From the NCBI RefSeq assembly GCF_000725545.1, contig NZ_JNZP01000050.1, positions 1 through 47,550 of the forward strand: DNA of 47,550 nt, given 5' to 3'. A program made the translations under genes and the position numbers. This document shows positions 1-6,813 of the stretch, one piece after another; position 1 is the stretch's first letter, and each line of letters opens with the position of its first letter. The notes under the pieces were generated by a model. That model saw only the letters and a list, made by a program, of their open reading frames with translations, was not told where the DNA came from and did not search any database. The stretch is from Streptomyces exfoliatus. GTDB taxonomy: Bacteria > Actinomycetota > Actinomycetes > Streptomycetales > Streptomycetaceae.

Positions 1-487
1 AGGCACCAAGGCGTACGCCGTCTCGCACGAGCCAGTCACTCGCAATCGAACACCGAGGTAACGCTCCGCGACGGCTCCCCAAGATCTGTGCCAGAACCCC
101 GTTCTCGTGAACAAAGCCAGACGTTCGATGGACCCCACGGCAGCGGCGCGGACGCGGTCCCGGGATCGGCGGGACCGCCGCCCGGCGGGCGCGGGGGTGG
201 GGTCGGCCGTCCAGTCGCCGGCGGCGGCGCGTTCGGCAGCTGTCATCGCCCGCGGATCGCGGACAAGCGGCTCGGACAGGTCGGTGCGGCCGGGCCCGAA
301 GGGCCGACGTCGTGCGGTGCTCACCGTCCCAGTCTCGCCGGTGCCCACGTCTCGGCCTTACTCAGGTCCACCTCTTCGTACGGCTACCGCGTACGGAAGG
401 CTTGCTCACCTTGGGTCGAGCTGTCACACGAGGAAGCCCTCCGAGCGGTTGGACGTTCAGTCTGCTGAACACCCTGGGGTCGGACGA
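1..487. other. Gene-free left edge
   Basis: I see no gene I can support here. A minus-strand frame is open from 246 to the window edge, but it has no ribosome binding site and contains rare codons. The stretch holds a block at 371-400 (core TACGGCTACCGCGTA) that resembles 3130-3160. It also holds a small palindrome, GTTCAG-TCTG-CTGAAC (455-470), just downstream of the next gene's stop; this could be a weak terminator or an operator. Confidence 0.4.
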
Positions 488-2221
488 TCAGCGTTTGATG
501 CGTCCGCGGATGGCGAGGACGGCGAGGGCGAGGAGGGCGGGTTCGAGGAGGCGGGAGGTCATCTCGATATAGGTGCCAGTGGTGGTGAGGTCCTGGCCGC
601 TGGAGCGGAAGACCACGGAGTTGAGCGTGACGTTCAGGGCTTTGTCGAAGCGTTTGCTGGTGAATCTGTCCCCGGTGGGGTTCTTCACGTCCTGCTTGTC
701 GATGATGAAGGTGACGGTGCCGCCGCCCGCCGGGACGGTGCCGGTGGCTTCCTGTTTCGGGGACGACATCGGCAGGCCGGAGGCCATCAGCAGCACGATG
801 GTGGCAAGCATGGCGGCGGCGAGCCAGCCCAGGGCGCGGCCGGCGCGGAGGCCGTAGCCGGAGAGCAGCCAGTAGGCCCACAGCAGACGGCGTTCGGCTT
901 TCGGGGTGCCGGTGCGGTCGTGACGGCGCATCTCGCACTCGCCGTAGTAGAAGTCGGCGGCGCCGGGTTCGTTCTTGCCGTCCTCGAACGCCTTGCGGAG
1001 CTGCCGGTACAGGGGCGCGATGTCGTCGGGGTCGGGTGTCCGGGCGGGGTCGGGGTGGTGCGGGCCGGTACGCCACCGGCGGGGCTCGGGCGGGGTGCCG
1101 GTGAAAACGGAGGGCTGGCCGACGGTTTGTGCCCGCCAGTGCTGCTCCTCGGCCAGCGTGCGCCGGCGAGTCCAGCGGACCGGGAATATGCCCTTGCGAT
1201 GCCAGCCAGTGGGCGTAGAAGAAAGGGTGGTACGGCCCTCCAGCCGGAGCTGATCGAGGTGGAAGGCCCCAGAGAACAGGCAGTCGGACAGGTCGGTGTC
1301 CGTCAGTACCAGATGCGCGGCGTCCACGCCCTGCACCGACATCACCCGCACTTCCCCGCTCCCTGCCAGTGGGCTCTCGTCCAGGGGCGTCCTGCGTGGG
1401 CTGATGAACAGGGTCGGGTGAGCGATGACGGCGACAGGAGCCTCCAGCACCGCATGCCCCAGGTCCACAGATGCACGGCGGACCCGGACGGTCGCGGTCG
1501 ACTGCCAACGGGTCCTCGTACACCGCACCTGCCTCGCCGCGACCTCCAGCGTCACCGGCGCCCCGAACACCGCCCCCGACAATCCCACCGTCCCTCCGCA
1601 CACCACTGGCCCCCACCACGAAGCCGCCAAGAACTGCGCCTCGTCGAACCAGACGTCGCCGGAAAACCGCGCTCCGCCGAACCGCACGTCGCTGGAGAAC
1701 CGCGCACGGTCGAACCAGGTGATGCCCGAGAACCGCGCCTCGCGGAAGGTGGCGAAGCCAGAAAACTGCGCCTCGCCGAACCCGGTGATACCAGAGAACT
1801 GCGCCTCGCCGAAGTTCGCGGCGCCGGAGAACTGCGCCCCGGCAAACCCAGCGTCGTCGAAGAACCGTGCCTTGCCGAAGTTGGCGTTGCCGGAGAACTG
1901 CGCTCCGCCGAACCAGGCATCGCCGGAGAACTGCGCCTCGACGAACCAGGCGGCCCCCAGGTGTGGACGTCGGCTGACGGGGTCGCGGACGGCGTCGAGG
2001 AAGTGATTGAGGAGGTCTTCGGTGAAGGGGGTGCCACGGTGGTCGATGTCGGCTCCGGGGGTCAGACCAGACAGGTAGGTGTCGCGGTCGGTGTCGGTCA
2101 GGTGGGCGAGGCAGGCGGTGTGGCCCGGGACCTGGATGCCGTGGCAACCGACGGGATCGGCGGGGTGGGCGCCGTGGGCACAGTGCGGCCAGGACGGTGC
2201 CGACGGTGAGGGGGTACTCAT
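488..2221 (-). CDS. Pentapeptide-repeat membrane protein
   Basis: The 577-residue protein has a central block of about 15 tandem pentapeptide repeats (pattern A-Q/R-F-S-G/x with aromatic W/F one step before, e.g. AQFSGDAWFG), roughly residues 90-245. These should fold into a right-handed quadrilateral beta-helix. A hydrophobic segment near residues 455-480 (LGWLAAAMLATIVLLMASGL) and another at the extreme C-terminus indicate membrane anchoring. I chose the ATG at 2221 because GGAG lies ten bases upstream; the frame is open further upstream but that part looks like a shadow. This architecture is common in Streptomyces and its function is unknown. It is not of the gyrase-protecting Qnr type, which has no membrane segments. 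Confidence 0.8.
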   Translation of the reverse strand: MSTPSPSAPSWPHCAHGAHPADPVGCHGIQVPGHTACLAHLTDTDRDTYLSGLTPGADIDHRGTPFTEDLLNHFLDAVRDPVSRRPHLGAAWFVEAQFSGDAWFGGAQFSGNANFGKARFFDDAGFAGAQFSGAANFGEAQFSGITGFGEAQFSGFATFREARFSGITWFDRARFSSDVRFGGARFSGDVWFDEAQFLAASWWGPVVCGGTVGLSGAVFGAPVTLEVAARQVRCTRTRWQSTATVRVRRASVDLGHAVLEAPVAVIAHPTLFISPRRTPLDESPLAGSGEVRVMSVQGVDAAHLVLTDTDLSDCLFSGAFHLDQLRLEGRTTLSSTPTGWHRKGIFPVRWTRRRTLAEEQHWRAQTVGQPSVFTGTPPEPRRWRTGPHHPDPARTPDPDDIAPLYRQLRKAFEDGKNEPGAADFYYGECEMRRHDRTGTPKAERRLLWAYWLLSGYGLRAGRALGWLAAAMLATIVLLMASGLPMSSPKQEATGTVPAGGGTVTFIIDKQDVKNPTGDRFTSKRFDKALNVTLNSVVFRSSGQDLTTTGTYIEMTSRLLEPALLALAVLAIRGRIKR

Positions 2222-2300
2222 GGGATAACGGCTCCAGGAGGGAAGAGTGCCCGCGTTGCTGCCCGGGCGGGTAGCAACGGGGCGGGACGGAGGTATGGGG

Positions 2301-3009
2301 TCAGCCGCACCCAGGGCGGAAACGGTTACACGCGGTATACGGGTTCTCGTCTGTCTCGCCGCGGCGGTGGCGCTCGGCCTGGTAGGCGGTCCAGGCATCC
2401 GCGCCTTGACAGACGGACTGCGCGGGCGTGCCGGTCCAAACTGCGCAGGCGCGGGCCAGTGCTTCGACGCCGCGCGACACGCCGCAGCACGGCCGCCACC
2501 CTCGCCAGATCCACGACCACCGCAAGCCGGTCGGGAAAATCGGCTTCGGGCCGCAGATTCACCACCGGCGGGAAACTCTCCGGCTGAAGGTGCTGGCTCG
2601 GCAGGGGAATCGGCTCGCCGGTCTTGACCCGGACCGCCTTTCATCCCGACAGGTCAAGGCAGTCCTCGATCGTCGCCTTCGGCAGCTTGCGGGTCGTGTC
2701 GAGCACCGTCACCTTCGGCGCGTGCCCCAGCTCGCCCGTGCCGATCGTCCCGGCCTTCTTCATCCGGGCCAGGTCAATGCGGAACTGTCCGAGCGCGTCC
2801 AGGCTCGCGTAACTCTCCAGGTCCGTGCCCTTGGCATCGGCCTTCGCGAGGACGGCCTGTTCTCTTCCGGGTCGCCGGGGACGTCGTCGGCGCGGGCGGC
2901 TGGGTGGTCGTGACGGGCGCGGTGATGGCCAGCACCTTCGCGTCGTCGTGAGTGCCAGGAGCGCGAGCGCGGGCGCCGCTGTGCGTGTGTGTCGAGCCGT
3001 CACTATCAA
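2301..3009 (-). pseudogene. Decayed secreted-protein gene with in-frame TGA and frameshift
   Basis: Reading leftwards, the start of the frame resembles a signal peptide (TARHTRTAAPALALLAL). A protein-like region follows, containing ARMKKAGTIGTGELG and TTRKLPKATIEDCLDLSG. A TGA then interrupts the frame at 2641-2643, where related secreted proteins of Streptomyces usually have a tryptophan codon (TGG). The same frame resumes as KAVRVKTGEPIPLPSQ. Further on, protein-like sequence (GVEALARACAVWTGTP, QGADAWTAYQAERHRRG) continues in a different frame, so a frameshift lies near 2480. I cannot name the function. The last part could be a separate small broken gene. Confidence 0.5.
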
Positions 3010-3401
3010 GGGAGTCCCCCGCGCAGTCGAAGCCGATCACGAGCACCGTAGCGGGACGCATACGAATGGTCGCAGCCGACCTGGCGAGTCCGTCAGCACC
3101 CGCCGCCCGCCCGGCCCATGAACACCCAACCTCTCCATACGGCTATCGCGTACAAGGAGGTGTCGTCGCGCGGATCAGGCTTGACCACGTGGCCTGACTA
3201 GGTGAAACGCTCGTGCTCAAAAGGTGGGCGTCCCACCTCCGGTCACATCTCCGGTGCAACCCCTAGTGCGCCTCTGCAGACAACGGTGGGGCCAACCTTC
3301 GGTGCAACCCTCCCGAGGCGGGGCCGGTAGGGCTTGCCCACCCCGGGAATGACTGTCACATCCGTACGACTTCCGGACCCCGTTGCCGGGGGGCCGGCGC
3401 G
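3010..3401. other. Intergenic region with repeats and a small hairpin
   Basis: No gene is seen. The region holds TACGGCTATCGCGTA at 3139-3153, matching the block near 380. It has a 7-bp hairpin, AGGTGGG-CGT-CCCACCT (about 3219-3235), and two copies of CGGTGCAACCC about 45 bases apart. A block at 3327-3361 (GGGCTTGCCCACC...GACTGTCACA) resembles 398-430. Confidence 0.4.
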
Positions 3402-3575
3402 CTACAGGTCGGCGAGGCCGAAGACGGCGGCGACGTACAGGGCGCCGAACGCGCAGGCGACCGTCAGGGGGATGCCGAGGCGGGGGTGGCGCCAGACGAG
3501 GTAGCCGGGCACGGCCAGGACGAGCAGGCCGACGGTGGGCACGAGCAGCAGGACCAGGAACGTGGTCGTGGACAT
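3402..3575 (-). CDS. Small two-helix membrane protein
   Basis: A 57-residue protein with two hydrophobic helices: residues about 4-24 (TFLVLLLVPTVGLLVLAVPG) and about 34-55 (LTVACAFGALYVAAVFGLA), joined by a short basic loop (VWRHPR). The ATG at 3575 has an excellent ribosome binding site (GAGGGGG, six bases upstream), so I prefer it to longer starts. It stands alone between the decayed gene and the IS element. The function is not recognisable; many actinomycetes carry such orphan membrane peptides. Confidence 0.7.
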   Translation of the reverse strand: MSTTTFLVLLLVPTVGLLVLAVPGYLVWRHPRLGIPLTVACAFGALYVAAVFGLADL

Positions 3576-3745
3576 GGAATTCCCCCTCGAGATGTGTGTG
3601 GATGCCGGTCGGTCGACGCGGCGATCCGCACTTTCAAGGAGGAAGGGGTTAGCCGCGCAACTCCCCGGCACTCAAGGCCCCAAGGGAATCTCATTCAATA
3701 GTTCGCGGACTTCTGACCTGGTGCATCTCGCCGCCGGGCAAGCGC

Positions 3746-4934
3746 TAGTGACCTGGTCGTGAGTTGATTCGACACCACGTGAGTCGCTTTGCGTACCAAT
3801 TTGCGGGTTTGGCTGACGGGTGCCGGTTGGCTTCGGTCTGCTGTGCGCTGTGGGTGACAGCAGGCTGGAGCCGCTGGTCCTGAGCGAGACCGAGCGGCAG
3901 ATGTTGAGCAACTGGGTCAAGCGCCGGACGACCGCGCAGGGGCTGGCCCTGCGGGCGAGGATCGTGCTGGCGTGTGCGGAGGGCGGGCCGAACCTGGCGG
4001 TCGCGGCCCGGCTGGGTGTGAACCGGGGCACCGTCGCCAAGTGGCGCGCGGGGTTCCTGCGTGACCGGCTCGACGGGCTCGCGGACGAGCCACGGCCCGG
4101 GGTGCCACGGACCATCACCGACGCCCAGGTCGAAGAGGTGGTGGTCCGCACCCTGGAGGAGACACCTCCCGGCGGGACACACTGGTCCAAGCGGGAACTG
4201 GCCAAGGCCGTGGGGATCTCCCCAGCGAATGTGCTGCGGATCTGGCACGCCTTCGGCCTGCAGCCGTGGCGGACCGAGACCTTCAAGATCTCCCCGGACC
4301 CGTTCCTGATCGACAAGGTCCGTGACGTCGTCGGCCTGTATCTGGCTCCGCCGGCGAACGCCGTCGTCTTCGCGGTGGACGAGAAACCGCAGATCCAGGC
4401 ATTGGAGCGGACCGCTCCTGTGCTGCCGATGATCCCGGGAGTTCCCGAGCGGCGGAGCTTCGACTACGTCCGCCACGGAACCGTCGATCTGTTCGCCGCG
4501 CTGAACACCGCGACGGGCCAGGTGATCACGAAGCTGTCCGCCCAGCACCGGGCGGTGGACTTCCGGGACTTCCTCGACGAGATCGACCGCCAGACCGATG
4601 AAGGCCTGGCGGTCCACGTCATCTGTGACAACCTCTCCGCCCACAAGGCACCCGTGGTGCACAAGTGGTTGCTCGCGCATCCCCGCTTCCAGCTCCACTT
4701 CACCCCCACCTACTCGTCCTGGATCAACCAGGTCGAGCGGTGGTTCGCCGAGCTGGAACGACGCTGCCTCGAACGCGGAGTGTTCTGCTCTCTCGACGAC
4801 CTCAAGACCGCGCTGGAGAACTGGATCAAGGTCTGGAACGACGAGGCCCGGCCCTTCAAATGGACCAAGACCGCCGACCAGATCCTCGACCGCATCTGCC
4901 GCTACTGCTCACGCATCTCCGAACCAGATCACTA
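3746..4934 (+). mobile_element. Complete IS630-family insertion sequence
   Basis: The ends carry imperfect terminal inverted repeats: the left end reads TAGTGACCTGGTCG, and the right end, read outward-in, TAGTGATCTGGTTC. Both ends abut TA, the target that IS630/Tc1-mariner elements duplicate. Removing the element restores the sequence GGGCAAGCGC-TA-GGCGACCCTGGGCA. The single transposase gene fills the element and its TAG stop lies inside the right repeat. The intact reading frame and near-matching ends suggest a recent arrival. Confidence 0.85.
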
Positions 4935-4935
4935 G
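3820..4935 (+). CDS. IS630 family transposase
   Basis: A transposase of up to 371 residues with the IS630 order. An N-terminal winged-helix/Psq-like DNA-binding region (about 20-150: RARIVLACAEGGPNLAVAARLGVNRGTVAKW) precedes a DDE catalytic domain of the Tc1/mariner type. Visible catalytic positions are the aspartate in AVVFAVDEKPQIQA, the aspartate in AVHVICDNLSAHKA, and the glutamate in SSWINQVERWFAELER. Length and domain order are normal, with no frameshift, so it is probably active. Several in-frame starts exist; the leftmost ATG is given. It cuts and pastes its own element into TA sites. Confidence 0.92.
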   Translation: MPVGFGLLCAVGDSRLEPLVLSETERQMLSNWVKRRTTAQGLALRARIVLACAEGGPNLAVAARLGVNRGTVAKWRAGFLRDRLDGLADEPRPGVPRTITDAQVEEVVVRTLEETPPGGTHWSKRELAKAVGISPANVLRIWHAFGLQPWRTETFKISPDPFLIDKVRDVVGLYLAPPANAVVFAVDEKPQIQALERTAPVLPMIPGVPERRSFDYVRHGTVDLFAALNTATGQVITKLSAQHRAVDFRDFLDEIDRQTDEGLAVHVICDNLSAHKAPVVHKWLLAHPRFQLHFTPTYSSWINQVERWFAELERRCLERGVFCSLDDLKTALENWIKVWNDEARPFKWTKTADQILDRICRYCSRISEPDH

Positions 4936-5252
4936 GCGACCCTGGGCAAGCCTCGAATACGGCCGGTACCACGGGCATGGGCAAGCCCCGCAACCCGTAC
5001 GAGGACTCCGCGCATGCGGGGCGGTTGGGTCGGGTGCAGCTCCTGCACCTCGGCGGGGCGGGGCGTGCGGCTGTCCTGGAGTCTGCCGGAACGGGGGAAA
5101 TCCGGCAGACTCCTGGACTACCAGAGCGGTCCCATGCGCTCACTACCCGCCTGCCCCCGAACCCACCTCCCACACACCACCTTCCGCCCCAGGCAGACCG
5201 GAGAGTCCGGCCGGGGACGGCGCAGCCGGCCGCGGCCGGTGTGGCTTCTGGG
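4936..5252. other. Intergenic region with GGGCAAGC copies and an 11-bp hairpin
   Basis: No convincing gene. The stretch carries CTGGGCAAGCC (about 4943) and ATGGGCAAGCCCC (4977). A perfect 11-bp inverted repeat, GAGTCTGCCGG / CCGGCAGACTC, pairs 5079-5089 with 5102-5112 around a 12-base loop. It could act as a terminator for the minus-strand DUF6207 gene, although it lies 140 bases past the stop and has no T tract. Confidence 0.45.
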
Positions 5253-5450
5253 TCAGGGCCGCAGGTCGGCGTAGAGCCGTGCGGTGACACCCGGCTCTCC
5301 GGGGACGCGCCGTACCCGCGGTGTCCCCGAAGTCGCCCAGCGCCGGCCGAGTTCCTCGACGGCCGCCTGGAGGGTCGCTTCGTCGGTGGCGGTGATGTCC
5401 AGGACGATCAGGCCGGGCTCGCTGACGTGGATCGGGTCAATCGGTTCCAT
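5253..5450 (-). CDS. DUF6207 family protein
   Basis: A 65-residue protein starting MEPIDPIHVSEPGLIVLDI. The features are those of DUF6207, a Streptomyces family: an N-terminal EPGLIVLDITA strand, a helix with AAVEELGRRWATSG, and a C-terminal RLYADLRP end. Its role is unknown; the fold looks like a small alpha/beta domain. The ATG at 5450 aligns with the family start. The ribosome binding site is weak (AGGGG, 13 bases upstream). A truncated, start-less copy of the same gene lies near 11.3 kb, so the locus has been duplicated or shuffled. Confidence 0.75.
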   Translation of the reverse strand: MEPIDPIHVSEPGLIVLDITATDEATLQAAVEELGRRWATSGTPRVRRVPGEPGVTARLYADLRP

Positions 5451-5610
5451 GCCCGCCAGAACGCCCCTGCGGAGGTGGCGGCGTCGGGAGCATCGCCCGG
5501 ATCGCCTGGACGGGTCGAGTTCCGTGCGGATTTGACCCCGGAGACGGTCCGGATGCTGACGGCGGCACACGCAAGGACGCCGAGGGCGGCAAGCGGCCTG
5601 AACGGCAGGC

Positions 5611-6576
5611 TCAGCCGGTCGTGTCGGGGAGGCGGTACTCGTACTTGCGGGGTCGGAGGTCTTCCTCGGCCGGTTCCCAGTCGGTGTAGTGGGAGACGGT
5701 GCCTTCGCTGGGGGTGTAGGGGTCGGTGCGGGTGTCGACCTTGATGTCGCTGACGACGTAGAGGTCGACGGTGTTGATTTCGTCCCGGGCGTGCAGGACC
5801 TCGTTGATCGTCAGTTCGACGCTCGTGGCCGCGCCGGTCGTGCCCTTGACCTCGACGTGGCGTTCCTGGGTGCCGCGGGTGCAGCGCAGGTCGTAGGGCT
5901 TGCCCAGCTTTTCGACCGTCCAGCCCTCGGCTTCGTAGTGGGAGGTGGCGAACGCTTCGGCATACTCCTCGATGGCCTTGCGCTTCTTGGGGTCGGAGAT
6001 GTAGCCGGCGCCGCGGCGGCGGCGCTGGGGCTTCTTCCTGCCCTCGACCTGTTCGGCGGTGAAGCCCGGGGACTTGTCCAGGGGGATGTCCTCGGGCTCG
6101 TCGGGGTCGAAGGGGATGCCGGCGAGTTCCAGGAGGCGCTGGGCGGGCATCTGGACGAGCTTGCCCATGCCGCGGTCGGTGCCCGAGCGGCGGATGGCGT
6201 CGCTGCCGGCCTCGGTGAGCGGTCCGTCGAGGCCCAGGGGGACGTTGTCGAGTTTGGCCAGGGGTTCGATGCCGAAGCGCTGGGGGTACTTCAGGCGCCG
6301 TTCGACTTCCTCGTCGGGCCAGTGCCAGGATTTCCCTTCGTAGAAGCCGCCGCGGACCTGGAAGAGGTAGAGGGTGGCGGTGTCCCTGAGCCACTGCTCG
6401 AGCTGGACACGGGGCGAGGCGCCGGTGGCCAGGACCGCGAAGCGGGGGCGGGCGCCGTCGTACTCGGGCTTCTTCTCCGGGAAGCCCCAGGAGAGTGTCT
6501 CGATGCCGTGCTCGAGGTTGCGCTGGGACTCGGTGCTCTGGCCCACGTGGACCATGACGAACGTCGAACTCTTCAT
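5611..6576 (-). CDS. DUF3883 nuclease-like protein with PUA/EVE-like N-terminus
   Basis: A 321-residue protein. Residues about 1-115 resemble the PUA/EVE-like reader folds found in modification-dependent restriction enzymes (ATLYLFQVRGGFYEGKSWHW, then KYPQRFGIEPLAKLDNVPL). A basic linker (RKKPQRRRRG) leads to a C-terminal DUF3883 domain (about 200-290) of the PD-(D/E)XK type. Candidate catalytic residues are D229 (PYDLRC), E242 and K244 (HVEVKGT). The ATG at 6576 sits 7 bases after a perfect -10 TATGAT, so the mRNA is probably leaderless; an ATG at 6588 is possible but overlaps the -10. A modified-DNA restriction role is inference. It is divergent from the nuclease/helicase gene at 6814. Confidence 0.75.
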   Translation of the reverse strand: MKSSTFVMVHVGQSTESQRNLEHGIETLSWGFPEKKPEYDGARPRFAVLATGASPRVQLEQWLRDTATLYLFQVRGGFYEGKSWHWPDEEVERRLKYPQRFGIEPLAKLDNVPLGLDGPLTEAGSDAIRRSGTDRGMGKLVQMPAQRLLELAGIPFDPDEPEDIPLDKSPGFTAEQVEGRKKPQRRRRGAGYISDPKKRKAIEEYAEAFATSHYEAEGWTVEKLGKPYDLRCTRGTQERHVEVKGTTGAATSVELTINEVLHARDEINTVDLYVVSDIKVDTRTDPYTPSEGTVSHYTDWEPAEEDLRPRKYEYRLPDTTG

Positions 6577-6597
6577 ACAGGCCATCATAGTGATGCG
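6577..6597 (-). promoter_or_regulatory. -10 TATGAT with leaderless start
   Basis: Read on the minus strand, CATCACTATGATG contains a consensus TATGAT, followed by a 7-base gap and then the ATG of the DUF3883 gene. The same 13-base string and the same 7-base gap precede the ATG at 13133. No good -35 is seen at the usual distance here. A leaderless transcript is inferred from the spacing. Confidence 0.5.
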
Positions 6598-6813
6598 CTT
6601 ATCGAGTGCTGGCTAAGTCCTTATTTTTGATAGCCTGCAGGACAGATGCTGGTCGAGGACGACAACTCGCAGGCTGAGCCTGGACTCTGACAACCCGGCG
6701 GCTGTTTCCGCCGGTGCGTGTGAGCCGTGGTCCGGGCCGTCCAGGACGGTCGGAGCAGGGACTCGCCGCAGTCCGGGGGGGCTGGGAGGTGTCGTGGAAT
6801 CCGGGGGAAGAAC

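Noticed and set aside
107..2209. Long plus-strand frame opposite the pentapeptide-repeat gene
   Set aside because: It is the antisense of a gene with strong repeats and a ribosome binding site; its own sequence is low-complexity and unlike a protein.
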